Source of the DNA: Magnetospirillum sp. SS-4
GTDB lineage: Bacteria > Pseudomonadota > Alphaproteobacteria > Rhodospirillales > Magnetospirillaceae
NCBI RefSeq assembly: GCF_902729425.1
Contig: NZ_CACVCH010000081.1
Span: 101,326 to 165,325 of the forward strand
Reading direction: 5' to 3'
DNA length: 64,000 nt
Positions 52,418-60,897 of this stretch are shown in pieces (positions within the stretch are counted from its first letter, which is position 1; each line of letters starts with the position of its first letter). Under the pieces are notes generated by a model. It saw only the letters and a list, made by a program, of their open reading frames with translations. It was not told the origin of the DNA and ran no database searches. Position numbers and translations under genes: made by a program.

Positions 52418-53034
52418 CGTCCCCCTCCCATCGCGTCCAGGCCGCCACCGGGGCCATGCTGCTGCTGGTCCTGGCCCTGCCATCGCTGCGCGAGGCGCTG
52501 GAACGGGACATGGTCCGGCATATGCTGGTCCAGATTCCGCTGCTGGTCGTCGCCGGATGGCTGCTGGCGCCGCCGGGCGGCGTGTCGGGAAAGGTCGCCG
52601 ACGGCTGGGACCGCCACGGCATCGTCGGGGTCCTGACCGCCAACCTGGTCGCCGCCTATTGGATGCTGCCGCGCTCGCTGGACGACGCCATCGTCTCGGC
52701 CGCCATCGAGGCTGCCAAGTTCATCTCGCTTCCCCTGCTGGTCGGCGTGGCGCTGCGATGCTCCTGGCCCCGCATGCCCACCCTTGGCCGGGGCTTCGTC
52801 GTCGCCAACGCCATATCCATGCTGGGCATCGCCGGCTGGCTGTATCTGGCGGCACCCGTTCGGGTCTGCGTGTACTACCTGACCGACCAGCAGGAAACTG
52901 TCGGGCGGTCGTTGCTCTATCTGGCCGGCGCGATCACCGCCTCGATCTTGTGCGCCGCCTTCATCGGCCCGCGCCGGGCGGATGCCGCGTGTTCGATAAC
53001 CGCGATCAACATCGCATCAATCGATAACAATTGA
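52402..53034 (+). CDS. Multi-pass membrane protein of the nor operon (Orf1/CtaG-like)
   Basis: This 210-residue protein has about five or six hydrophobic helices. The block RHMLVQIPLLVVAGWLLAP is reminiscent of CtaG-type oxidase assembly proteins. It occupies the position of orf1 in sNOR clusters and probably helps cofactor or subunit assembly. It starts with GTG inside the senC reading frame. Its last codons overlap an inverted repeat that recurs upstream of the transhydroxylase-like gene. Confidence 0.7.
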   Translation: MASVLTSPSHRVQAATGAMLLLVLALPSLREALERDMVRHMLVQIPLLVVAGWLLAPPGGVSGKVADGWDRHGIVGVLTANLVAAYWMLPRSLDDAIVSAAIEAAKFISLPLLVGVALRCSWPRMPTLGRGFVVANAISMLGIAGWLYLAAPVRVCVYYLTDQQETVGRSLLYLAGAITASILCAAFIGPRRADAACSITAINIASIDNN

Positions 53035-53036
53035 TC
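53016..53036. promoter_or_regulatory. Candidate LysR-type binding site upstream of the LysR gene
   Basis: ATCAAT-N8-ATTGAT (53016-53035) is an inverted repeat overlapping the orf1 stop, 224 bases before the LysR ATG. Its right part GATAACAATTGATC recurs, with one extra G and inverted, at 54193-54207 before the molybdoenzyme gene. Confidence 0.45.
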
Positions 53037-53259
53037 GGGCGCCAACGGATATCTTGTCAGGATTCCGGCCCATCATCTCGTTTTCCAGCCCAGGGGGGCG
53101 GAGCTTCGCGGGGGGCAGGACATTGGCCAACCAGACCGCCCCGGCGATTCGGGAGATCCGGCCGCGTATCTCGTCGGCTTTCCCGAGTTTTTATCCCTGA
53201 TGCGGGCATAGTATGTTGACGGCCGTTTCCGGCCCTTGCGCCCGGACTGGAGAAATATC

Positions 53260-54174
53260 ATGAAGCTCAGCCAGTTCCGCTGTTTTCTCGCCGTGGCCGA
53301 GGCCGGATCGGTCCGTCAGGCGGCGCGCAATCTCAACCTGTCGCAATCCTCGGTCACCAAAAGCGTCCAGCAACTGGAGGAATCGCTCCAGGCGGAGCTG
53401 TTCCTGCGCGGTTCCCACGGCCTGTCGCCCACCGCAATCGGCAAGATGTTGATCTCCCGCGTCAAGTCCATCGAAGGCGAGTTGCGCCAGATCAGGAACG
53501 ACGTCGAGACCATTCATGGCGGTTCGTCCGGAGAGATCAGGGTGAGCGCGTCGCCGACGGTGTCGGTGGGAATCCTGCCCCGGGCGGTGGCCAGTTTCCG
53601 CAAGACCCGGCCCAATGTCGGCTTCCATATCGAGGAGGGGGTCTATCCCGACGTCCTGCCCGCCGTCCGGATGGGCGAACTGGATTTCGCCGTCGCGCTG
53701 GTTCCCGAAATGCCGACCGACGAGGAGCTTCAGTGCGAATTGCTGCTTCAGGACTATCTGACCCCCGCCGTCCGGGTCGATCATCCCATGACCTGCAAGG
53801 GCAAGCTGGTCCTGTCCGACCTGCTTGACCTCAACTGGGTGATCTATCGCCGCAGCCGGACCGGCCGCGACATCTTCGAGCGCAGTTTCCTGTCCAACGG
53901 CCTCACCCCGCCCCGGCGGATCATCGAATGCACGTCGTTCGCCGCCACCATCGCCCTGGTCGAGAACAGCGACTACGTCACCTTGGTGCCGACCCAGATT
54001 TTCGCCAACCGGCCCCGGCGGACGCCGATCACGCCGCTGTTCATGGGAACGCCCATGCCGCCTTGGGACGTCACCGTGATCTCGCGCCGCCATCACGAAT
54101 TGTCACCCCTGTGCATGGCGTTCCTGGAGGAACTGCGCCGCACCGCCGAGAAGGCCCGCCTCAGCGCCAGCTGA
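53260..54174 (+). CDS. LysR-family transcriptional regulator
   Basis: This 304-residue LTTR has an N-terminal winged helix (MKLSQFRCFLAVAEAGSVRQAARNLNLSQSSVTKSVQQLEESLQAELFLRG) and a periplasmic-binding-protein-like effector domain from about residue 90. GGAG precedes ATG 53260. It lies immediately upstream of, and on the same strand as, the transhydroxylase-like operon, which it most likely controls in response to a pathway intermediate. The effector cannot be predicted. Confidence 0.93.
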   Translation: MKLSQFRCFLAVAEAGSVRQAARNLNLSQSSVTKSVQQLEESLQAELFLRGSHGLSPTAIGKMLISRVKSIEGELRQIRNDVETIHGGSSGEIRVSASPTVSVGILPRAVASFRKTRPNVGFHIEEGVYPDVLPAVRMGELDFAVALVPEMPTDEELQCELLLQDYLTPAVRVDHPMTCKGKLVLSDLLDLNWVIYRRSRTGRDIFERSFLSNGLTPPRRIIECTSFAATIALVENSDYVTLVPTQIFANRPRRTPITPLFMGTPMPPWDVTVISRRHHELSPLCMAFLEELRRTAEKARLSAS

Positions 54175-54192
54175 CCGGCGTTCGCCAGATCA

Positions 54193-54210
54193 GATCAATT
54201 GCTTATCAAT
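54193..54210. promoter_or_regulatory. Candidate LysR operator before the molybdoenzyme operon
   Basis: GATCAATTGCTTATC (54193-54207) is the inverted near-copy of the element before the LysR gene and includes ATTG-N5-CAAT (54198-54210), the symmetric form expected for LTTR sites. It lies 112-129 bases before the ATG. Confidence 0.5.
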
Positions 54211-54321
54211 CTGCATCAGATGGAGAACGCCGCCTCGGTATCATCCAGTCATCCCATGTGAGGGGTCCCCGTCCGCCGGCTTTCCGAGCCGGCGGCATGG
54301 GGCCGACGGACGGAGGACGAG

Positions 54322-57300
54322 ATGGATTTGGGTGGCATGAAGTTCTCGATGCTGTTGTTCGGCATGGCGCAGGCGCTCCGTCTCCAGGCGTTGCGTTATC
54401 CGGACTTCGCGAATCGCCTGAAAGAGAAGAACTTCACGGCCCAGATGAAGGTGGCCGACAACAGCGCCGGCCGCTGGTTCACCTTCAAGGACGGCAAGGT
54501 CGGCTCGGGCAGGGGCATCCACGCCGGGCCCGACATGACCATCTCGTTCATCTCGGCCGAACTGGGCGCCTCGCTGCTGATGCCGCCCATCGACCAGCTG
54601 GCCCAGATCGAGGCCATCAAGAATTTCCAGCTTATGATGGAAGGGCCGGATGAACTGACGCTGTGGTTCACCCAGACCCTGATGATCATGCAGCAGCAGG
54701 GGATCGAGTACGGCACCAAGATGCCGGACGGCACCACCCGCTACGTCTCGCACACCAACGGCGGGCCGATGTTCGTCTTCGTCAGGGACGGCAAGGTCGT
54801 CCGGGTGACCCCCATCGAATTCACCGACGAGGACGCGCCGTCCTGGACCATCCGGGCGCGCGGCAAGACCTTTACCCCGCCGCGCAAGACCACCTTGGCG
54901 CCGCATTCCATGTGCCACAAATCGACGCTCTATTCGCCCGACCGGCTGGTCTATCCCATGAAGCGGGTGGATTTCGACCCCAACGGCGAGCGCAATTGCG
55001 AGAACCGCGGCATCTCGGGCTATGTGCGGATCAGCTGGGACGAGGCGCTCGACATCGTCGCCTCCGAGATCAAGCGGGTGAAGCGGGAGCACGGCCAGGG
55101 CGCCATCATGGGCACCCACGGCTCACACCACACCTGGGGCAATCTCGGCTACTACATCAGCTCGGCCTTCAAGTTCTTCAACACCATCGGCTACACCAAG
55201 GTCGCCCACAATCCCGACAGCTGGGAGGGATGGTACTGGGGCGCCATGCATCATTTCGGCTACAGCATGCGGCTCGGCCAGACCGAGACCTACAACTGCG
55301 TCGAGGATCTGATGCAGGAAGCCGAGATGGTGGTGTTCTGGTCGGCCGACCCCGAGACCACCAGCGGTTCCTACGCCGCCTTCGAGGGCACCTCGCGCCG
55401 CCAGTGGCTGAAGGACCTGGGCATCGAGGTCGTCCATATCGACCCCTACTACAACAACACCGCCACCCTGATCGGCGGCAAGTGGCTGGCGCCCAAGCCC
55501 GGCACCGATCCCGCCATGGCCTTCGCCATCGCCCATGTCTGGCTGACCGAGGGGCTCTACGACAAGACATTCGTCGCCGAGCGGACGGTGGGCTTTGACA
55601 AGTGGGCCGATTACGTTCTGGGCAAGGAGGACGGCATCCCCAAGACCCCGGAATGGCAGGAGGCCGAGACCGGCATTCCCGCCCGCGAGGTCCGCGCCCT
55701 GGCCCGGCAGTGGGGCAGGAAGAAGACCTATCTCGGCGCCGGCGGCTGGGGCAACGGCCACGGCGGCGCCTGCCGCTCGGCCACCGGCATCCAGTGGGCC
55801 CGCACGCTGGCCTGCCTGATGGGCATGCAGGGCATGGGGCGGCCCGGCGTCAATTACGGCCACATGCAATGGGGCACGCCCATCGACATCCGCTTCTTCT
55901 TTCCCGGCTATGCCGATGGCGGCCTGTCGGGCGACCTGGAGGGCACCGGGCTGGCCATCAGCCTCTATCAGCGCATGCCGCAACTGCCGACCTACAATAC
56001 CGCGACCCAGAAGGTGCCGAGGCTGCAAATCCCCGAGGCCATCCTGGACGGCAAGGCCGAGGGCTATCCCTGGGACGGCAAGACCCTGGAGGGCCAGTTC
56101 CGCAAGTTCACCTATCCGGCCGCCGGCCATTCGCCGGTCAAGATGATGTACAAGATCGGCGGCGCCTCGCTCGGCACCATGAACGACAGCAACCGCTACG
56201 TTAAGGCGTACCGCACCGACAAGCTGGAATTCGTGGTCAACCAGTCGATCTGGTTCGAGGGCGAGGCCAAGTTCGCCGACATCATCCTGCCCGCCTGTAC
56301 CCAGATGGAACGCTGGGACATCAGCGAGTTCGGCGGTACCGGCGGCTATGCCCTGCACGGGCAGACCCAGATGAACCACCGCGTCATCCTGCTTCAGCAC
56401 AAGTGCATCGAGCCCCTGGGCGAATCCCGGTCCGACTTCCAGATCTTCCTGGACCTGTCGGTGCGTCTTGGCCTGTCGGCCTATTTCTCGGAAGGCCAGA
56501 CCGAGCTGGACTGGGTCAAGCGCATGTTCGACGCCTCGGACCTGCCCAAGCACATCACCTGGAAGGAGTTCCTGAAAAAGGGCTACTTCGTGGTGCCGGC
56601 CCTGGACGAGAAACACCGCGACCCCGTGGCGCTGCGCTGGTTCTACGAGGGCCGCAAGAAGGACGTGCCCGAGCCCCATCCCCTGCCGGCCGATTACAGC
56701 CAGCAATTCCTGGAGGGGCTCCAGACCCAGACCGGCAAGTTCGAGTTCGAGTGCAACAGCCTGAAGCGTTTCGACGCCGACGACCCGGAACGTCCGCCCA
56801 TCGTCAAGTATCTGCGGTCGTGGGAAGGTCCAGGAACCGAGAATTATGACCGCTATCCGCTTCAGATGATCTCGCCGCATTCGCGGTTCAGCTATCACAC
56901 CCTGAGCGATGGCAAGAAGAGCGCGGTCAACGACATCAAGGAACATCGCGTCCTGGTCGACGGCTATTATTACTGGGTGATCCGCATCAACGCCGAGGAC
57001 GCGAAGGCGCGCGGTATCGGACATCACGATCTGGTGCGGGTGTTCAATGATCGCGGCGCGGTGATCTGCGCCGCCCACGTCACCCAGCGGCTGCCCAGCG
57101 GCACCGTGCACGCCTACGAATCCTCGGCGGTCTACGACCCGATCGGCGAACCCGGCTATTCCGCCGATCGCGGCGGCTGCGTCAACCAGTTGACGTCCAA
57201 GCGCTCCATCGCCAAGAAGGTGACCGGCACCGCCGCCAATTCCTGCCTTGTCCAGGTCGAGCCCTGGGATGGCCGGGGCGATCTGGTGGGGGCCGAGCGC

Positions 57301-57333
57301 AAGGCCGAGCCCGTCTTGGTTCCCGCGCAGTGA
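54322..57333 (+). CDS. Molybdopterin enzyme of the pyrogallol-phloroglucinol transhydroxylase family with N-terminal SCP2-like domain
   Basis: This 1003-residue large subunit begins with about 120 residues resembling an SCP2 lipid/sterol-binding domain ([53 protein letters not shown]). The molybdopterin part follows. It lacks the usual N-terminal CxxCxxxC cluster, as in Pelobacter transhydroxylase. The residues described for that enzyme (His144, Asp174, Ser175 Mo ligand, Tyr404) have counterparts at H269, D299, S300 ([19 protein letters not shown]) and probably Y530, a constant offset of about 125. No signal peptide, so cytoplasmic. Resorcinol hydroxylase RhL is another relative. The substrate is unknown, probably a hydroxylated aromatic. 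The small subunit follows 10 bases later. Confidence 0.82.
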   Translation: MDLGGMKFSMLLFGMAQALRLQALRYPDFANRLKEKNFTAQMKVADNSAGRWFTFKDGKVGSGRGIHAGPDMTISFISAELGASLLMPPIDQLAQIEAIKNFQLMMEGPDELTLWFTQTLMIMQQQGIEYGTKMPDGTTRYVSHTNGGPMFVFVRDGKVVRVTPIEFTDEDAPSWTIRARGKTFTPPRKTTLAPHSMCHKSTLYSPDRLVYPMKRVDFDPNGERNCENRGISGYVRISWDEALDIVASEIKRVKREHGQGAIMGTHGSHHTWGNLGYYISSAFKFFNTIGYTKVAHNPDSWEGWYWGAMHHFGYSMRLGQTETYNCVEDLMQEAEMVVFWSADPETTSGSYAAFEGTSRRQWLKDLGIEVVHIDPYYNNTATLIGGKWLAPKPGTDPAMAFAIAHVWLTEGLYDKTFVAERTVGFDKWADYVLGKEDGIPKTPEWQEAETGIPAREVRALARQWGRKKTYLGAGGWGNGHGGACRSATGIQWARTLACLMGMQGMGRPGVNYGHMQWGTPIDIRFFFPGYADGGLSGDLEGTGLAISLYQRMPQLPTYNTATQKVPRLQIPEAILDGKAEGYPWDGKTLEGQFRKFTYPAAGHSPVKMMYKIGGASLGTMNDSNRYVKAYRTDKLEFVVNQSIWFEGEAKFADIILPACTQMERWDISEFGGTGGYALHGQTQMNHRVILLQHKCIEPLGESRSDFQIFLDLSVRLGLSAYFSEGQTELDWVKRMFDASDLPKHITWKEFLKKGYFVVPALDEKHRDPVALRWFYEGRKKDVPEPHPLPADYSQQFLEGLQTQTGKFEFECNSLKRFDADDPERPPIVKYLRSWEGPGTENYDRYPLQMISPHSRFSYHTLSDGKKSAVNDIKEHRVLVDGYYYWVIRINAEDAKARGIGHHDLVRVFNDRGAVICAAHVTQRLPSGTVHAYESSAVYDPIGEPGYSADRGGCVNQLTSKRSIAKKVTGTAANSCLVQVEPWDGRGDLVGAERKAEPVLVPAQ

Positions 57334-57343
57334 GGGATGAATC

Positions 57344-58198
57344 ATGAAGAAGTGGAATATGATCGTCGACGTGCGGAAGTGCTTCAACTGCAACAACTGC
57401 GCCCTGGCCGTGCATGACGAGTATCACGGCAACGAGTTTCCCGGAATCGCCGCCGAGATGCCCCGCCAGGGGCATCGCTGGATCGACGTGATCCAGCGCG
57501 AGCGCGGCGTCTATCCCATGATCGACGTGGTGTCCATGCCGGTCACCTGCAATCACTGCGACGACGCCCCCTGCCTCAAGGCCGCTCGCGGCGGAGCGGT
57601 AGTGAAGCGGGCGGACGGCATCGTCGTCATCGTGCCGGAAAAGGCCAAGGGCCAGCGCCAGATCGTCGAATCCTGCCCCTACGGCGCCGTGTGGTGGAAC
57701 GAGGACCTGAACATTCCCCAGGCTTGGCCGTTCGACGCCCATCTGCTCGATTCCGGCTGGACCAAGGTCCGCGCCGTGCAATCCTGCCCGACCGAGGCGA
57801 TCCGCACCCTGAAGGTGGATGACGCCGAGATGCGCCGCATCGCCGCCGCCGAGGGATTGAAGGTGCTGAAGCCCGAGGCCGGGACCAGGCCCCGGGTCTA
57901 CTACCGGAATCTTGATTGCTTCACCAAGGCGCTGGTCGGCGGCTCGGTGGCCGGTCCCGTCGCCGGGGTGGAGGAATGCGTCGCCGGGGCCAGCGTCTCC
58001 CTGGTCAGGGACGGCCGGACGCTGGCCGAGACCCGGACCGACACCTTCGGCGATTTCCGTTTCGACGGACTGGACGAAGGCAGCGGCGCCTATCGCCTGG
58101 AAATCCGCAAGCCGGGCTTCGCCCCCGGTAGCCTGAACTTCACCTTGGAGCGTTCGGCCTATCTCGGCGTCATCACCCTGTCCGCGTCGGCGGCGTGA
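57344..58198 (+). CDS. Iron-sulfur small subunit of the transhydroxylase-like enzyme
   Basis: This 284-residue ferredoxin-like subunit ends in a beta-barrel domain (about 205-284: CVAGASVSLVRDGRTLAETRTDTFGDFRFDGL), the arrangement of transhydroxylase small subunits. Cysteines are reduced. Motif 1 is CFNCNNCALAV with the fourth Cys replaced by Val, motif 2 CNHCDDAPC is intact, motif 3 keeps only SCPYGA, and the CxxC expected before AHLLD reads WPFD. One more Cys lies in SCPTEAI. About eight ligands remain, enough for two clusters rather than three. It is cotranscribed with the large subunit. Confidence 0.85.
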   Translation: MKKWNMIVDVRKCFNCNNCALAVHDEYHGNEFPGIAAEMPRQGHRWIDVIQRERGVYPMIDVVSMPVTCNHCDDAPCLKAARGGAVVKRADGIVVIVPEKAKGQRQIVESCPYGAVWWNEDLNIPQAWPFDAHLLDSGWTKVRAVQSCPTEAIRTLKVDDAEMRRIAAAEGLKVLKPEAGTRPRVYYRNLDCFTKALVGGSVAGPVAGVEECVAGASVSLVRDGRTLAETRTDTFGDFRFDGLDEGSGAYRLEIRKPGFAPGSLNFTLERSAYLGVITLSASAA

Positions 58199-58204
58199 CG
58201 CGCC

Positions 58205-59128
58205 ATGCCGGCTGAACTCACCCTGGGATGGATCGGCGCCGGCCGGATGGGCTCGGCCATGGCGGCCCGGCTGCTGACGGCGGGACTGGACGTCGCCGTC
58301 CACAACCGGACGCGCGCCAAGGCCGAACCCCTGGCCGCGCTGGGCGCACGCCTGGTCGACGGCCCGGCCGACCTCGCCGGCCGTGATATCGTCTTCACCA
58401 ACCTGTCCAGTTCGGACGTGTTCGTCGACATGGTGTGCGGCGCGAACGGCCTGCTGTCGCGCAAGGGGCCATCGCCGCGCCTGCTGGTGGATTTCTCCAC
58501 CATTTCCACCGAGGCCTCGGCTTTGGCGAGGAAGGCCCTGGCGCAGCGCGGCGCCGCCATGCTGGACGCGCCGGTCAGCGGCAACGCCAAGGTGGTCGAG
58601 GCCGGCAAGCTGTCCATCGTGGCGTCCGGCGAGCGCGCCGCCTTCGACCTGGCGCTGCCCTATCTCCGCCTGATGGCCAGGGCGGCGACCTATGTGGGCG
58701 AGGGCGAGGCGGCCCGCATCGTCAAGATCTGCCACAACGTCTTTCTTGGCGTGGTCGCCCAGTCGCTGGCCGAGGTCACGGTCCTGGCCGAAAAGGGCGG
58801 CGTGCCCCGGCACGCCTTCCTCGACTTCATCAACAACAGCGTGATGGGGTCGATGTTCACCCGCTACAAGGCGCCGGCCTACGTCAATCTCGACTTCCGG
58901 CCGACCTTCACCCCGGTGCTGCTGCGCAAGGATCTGGATCTCGGGCTGGCCGCCGCCCGCGAGATGGAGGTGCCGCTGCCGCTGGCCGCCCAGGTCCGGG
59001 AAATCCTGCAATCCATGATCGGCCAGGGCTATCGCGACTGCGACTTCGCCGCCCTGCTGGAGGTCGAGGCCAAGGCCGCCGGCATGACCCTGGCGCCCGA
59101 GGCCGTGGACGTCGATACCGGGCTGTGA
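58205..59128 (+). CDS. NAD(P)-dependent beta-hydroxyacid dehydrogenase (3-hydroxyisobutyrate dehydrogenase family)
   Basis: This 307-residue oxidoreductase has an N-terminal Rossmann motif LGWIGAGRMGSAMAARLL, the family motif DAPVSGNAKVVEAGKLSIVASG and the catalytic lysine in AARIVKICHNVFLG. Such enzymes oxidise beta-hydroxyacids to semialdehydes or keto acids, or work in reverse. It begins six bases after the small-subunit stop and so belongs to the same operon. It may act on a ring-opened or side-chain hydroxyacid intermediate; this is inference. Confidence 0.88.
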   Translation: MPAELTLGWIGAGRMGSAMAARLLTAGLDVAVHNRTRAKAEPLAALGARLVDGPADLAGRDIVFTNLSSSDVFVDMVCGANGLLSRKGPSPRLLVDFSTISTEASALARKALAQRGAAMLDAPVSGNAKVVEAGKLSIVASGERAAFDLALPYLRLMARAATYVGEGEAARIVKICHNVFLGVVAQSLAEVTVLAEKGGVPRHAFLDFINNSVMGSMFTRYKAPAYVNLDFRPTFTPVLLRKDLDLGLAAAREMEVPLPLAAQVREILQSMIGQGYRDCDFAALLEVEAKAAGMTLAPEAVDVDTGL

Positions 59129-59163
59129 TCCCGATGGGAACAAAATATTAAGCGGAGGACGGA

Positions 59164-59580
59164 ATGGCATACATTTTTCAGCAAGATGAACTGCCGAAGC
59201 TTGTTTCAGTGGTTCCTGGGCGCGAGCGCGTGTTCTTCGTGAACAAGGAGCTGGCCAATATCGATGATCTTCTGTGCGGTATCATGCGCTATAAGCATGG
59301 CGCCGCGTCGCCTTATCACTTCCATGAGAACTGTGAGCATTTTTACTTCATCATGACCGGTGATGGCGAGGTCGAGACGCCGGAAGGCGTGACCCCGGTC
59401 GGACCGGGCACCATGGTCTTCATTCCCGCCGAGGAGAAGCACCGCCTGCGGGCCTCGAAGGACGCGCTGTTCTATTTCGAGTTTCAGGCCCCCAACCGCT
59501 TCAAGACCACCATCCTGGACGGGACCGAGGACGACCTGCGCTGGGAGCGGGTCGACGGACGGGTCTGGGTCCAGAGCTGA
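59164..59580 (+). CDS. Cupin-domain protein (metal-binding type)
   Basis: This 138-residue single cupin carries motif 1 ligands in PYHFHENCEHFYFIMTGDG (H-x-H, Glu) and a motif 2 His in EEKHRLRA, so a metal site is likely. It could be a dioxygenase, an isomerase/decarboxylase or a ligand-binding protein. GGAGGACGG precedes the ATG. The first 150 bases have noticeably lower GC and less biased codons than neighbours. It lies between the dehydrogenase and a second cupin. Confidence 0.8.
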   Translation: MAYIFQQDELPKLVSVVPGRERVFFVNKELANIDDLLCGIMRYKHGAASPYHFHENCEHFYFIMTGDGEVETPEGVTPVGPGTMVFIPAEEKHRLRASKDALFYFEFQAPNRFKTTILDGTEDDLRWERVDGRVWVQS

Positions 59581-59607
59581 ACCGATTGGCAAGGGAGCAC
59601 GCAAGCA

Positions 59608-59958
59608 ATGACCACGACCTTTATCGACACCAACACCATCGCCCCCGTCACCCTCGGCAACGGCCAGGGGCGCCATGCCGAAATTCTCAATGACGCCCTG
59701 TGCGGGGCCAAGAGCGTGGTGGGCAGCCTGCGCTGGCTGGAATCCGGCCAGAGTCTCGCCGCCGCCTCGGACGGCAAGTCCCACCAGGTCGTCTACCTGA
59801 TGGAAGGATGCGGCGTGATCCGGCTGGACGGCAAGGATTATGAGGTCGGTCCCGGCGCCGGCATCTATCTCGGTCCGTCCGAGACCGCCAGCATCAGCCA
59901 GACGGGGGGATCTCCCCTGAAGCTCTTCCAATTGGTGGTTCCGAAGACGGTGGCCTGA
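59608..59958 (+). CDS. Cupin-like protein lacking canonical metal ligands
   Basis: This 116-residue beta-barrel protein (SHQVVYLMEGCGVIRLDGKDYEVGPGAGIYLGPSETASI) has cupin layout, but only one His remains in motif 1 and none is evident in motif 2. It is therefore probably not a classical metallo-cupin. It may bind a ligand or pair with the preceding cupin. It is spaced 27 bases after it in the same direction. Confidence 0.65.
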   Translation: MTTTFIDTNTIAPVTLGNGQGRHAEILNDALCGAKSVVGSLRWLESGQSLAAASDGKSHQVVYLMEGCGVIRLDGKDYEVGPGAGIYLGPSETASISQTGGSPLKLFQLVVPKTVA

Positions 59959-60026
59959 CCGGGAACCCCGGCGGCCGGTCGGGAGTCCGGCGCCGGGTTG
60001 GATGTCATAGCGATTGGGGGGAGGCC

Positions 60027-60887
60027 ATGACCGCGGTAGTCACCATACTGTTCTTCGGGGTGGCGTACGGGATGATCCTGTATCTCATCTCGGTGGGCCT
60101 GTCGGTCACCATGGGATTGATGGGGTTCGTCAATCTGGCGCACGGCGTTTTCGCCATGCTGGGCGGCTACGCCGCCGTGACCTTGATGAACCAATTGGGC
60201 CTGTCGCTGTTCGCGGCGCTGCCCCTGGCCTGCGCCATGGTCACCGTCGTCGGGTTCGTTCTGGAACGCACGCTGTATTCCCGTCTCTACGGCCGGTCGG
60301 AACTGGATCAGGTCCTGTTTTCCATGGGGCTGATCCTGATTTCCATGGCACTGGTGCGGGTGGTGTGGGGGCCGCTGGCCCAGCCGGTCCAACTGCCCGA
60401 CTACCTCAAGGGCCAGTCGGTGGTCGGCGGCATCGAACTGCCGACCTATCGCTTTGTCCTGGTCGCCTTCGGGACGGCGGTAATCGTCGCCCTATGGGTG
60501 ATCTTCGAGCGCACCCTGTTCGGCGCCCGCATCCGGGCGGCGGTCGACAACCGGGGCATGGCCCAGGCCATCGGCATCGACACCGGCAGGCTGTTCGCCG
60601 TCACCTTCGGCCTGGGCACCGGGCTCGCCGCCCTGGGCGGCGCCCTGGGGGCCGACGTGCTGGCCATCGCCCCCAACTACCCCCTCCACTACATCGTCTA
60701 CTTCATGGTGGTGGTCGCCGTCGGTGGACTGGGCAGCATTCGCGGTCCCTTCATCGCCGCGCTGTCCATCGGTCTGGCCGACACCGCCTGCAAGTACCTG
60801 CTTCCCGAAATGGGCTCCGTCTTCATCTTCGCCTTCGTCTTCGCCCTGCTGCTGTGGCGACCGAACGGCATCACCGGCAAGCGTTGA
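60027..60887 (+). CDS. livH: Branched-chain-type ABC transporter permease (LivH family)
   Basis: This 286-residue permease has about eight TM helices and starts TILFFGVAYGMILYLISVGLSVTMGLMGFVNLAHGVFAMLGGYAAV, the LivH signature. Late motifs are AIAPNYPLHYIVYFMVVVAVGGLGSIRGPFIAAL. GGGGGGAGG precedes the ATG. It is the first of four transporter genes in the operon. Transporters of this family also carry aromatic acids and amides; context suggests import of the pathway substrate. Confidence 0.9.
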   Translation: MTAVVTILFFGVAYGMILYLISVGLSVTMGLMGFVNLAHGVFAMLGGYAAVTLMNQLGLSLFAALPLACAMVTVVGFVLERTLYSRLYGRSELDQVLFSMGLILISMALVRVVWGPLAQPVQLPDYLKGQSVVGGIELPTYRFVLVAFGTAVIVALWVIFERTLFGARIRAAVDNRGMAQAIGIDTGRLFAVTFGLGTGLAALGGALGADVLAIAPNYPLHYIVYFMVVVAVGGLGSIRGPFIAALSIGLADTACKYLLPEMGSVFIFAFVFALLLWRPNGITGKR

Positions 60888-60897
60888 GGAGGGCATC

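Noticed and set aside
54322..58198. Ordinary four-cluster DMSO-reductase-type complex for the second molybdoenzyme
   Set aside because: The large subunit lacks an N-terminal FeS motif and the small subunit has the transhydroxylase-type C-terminal beta-barrel with too few cysteines.
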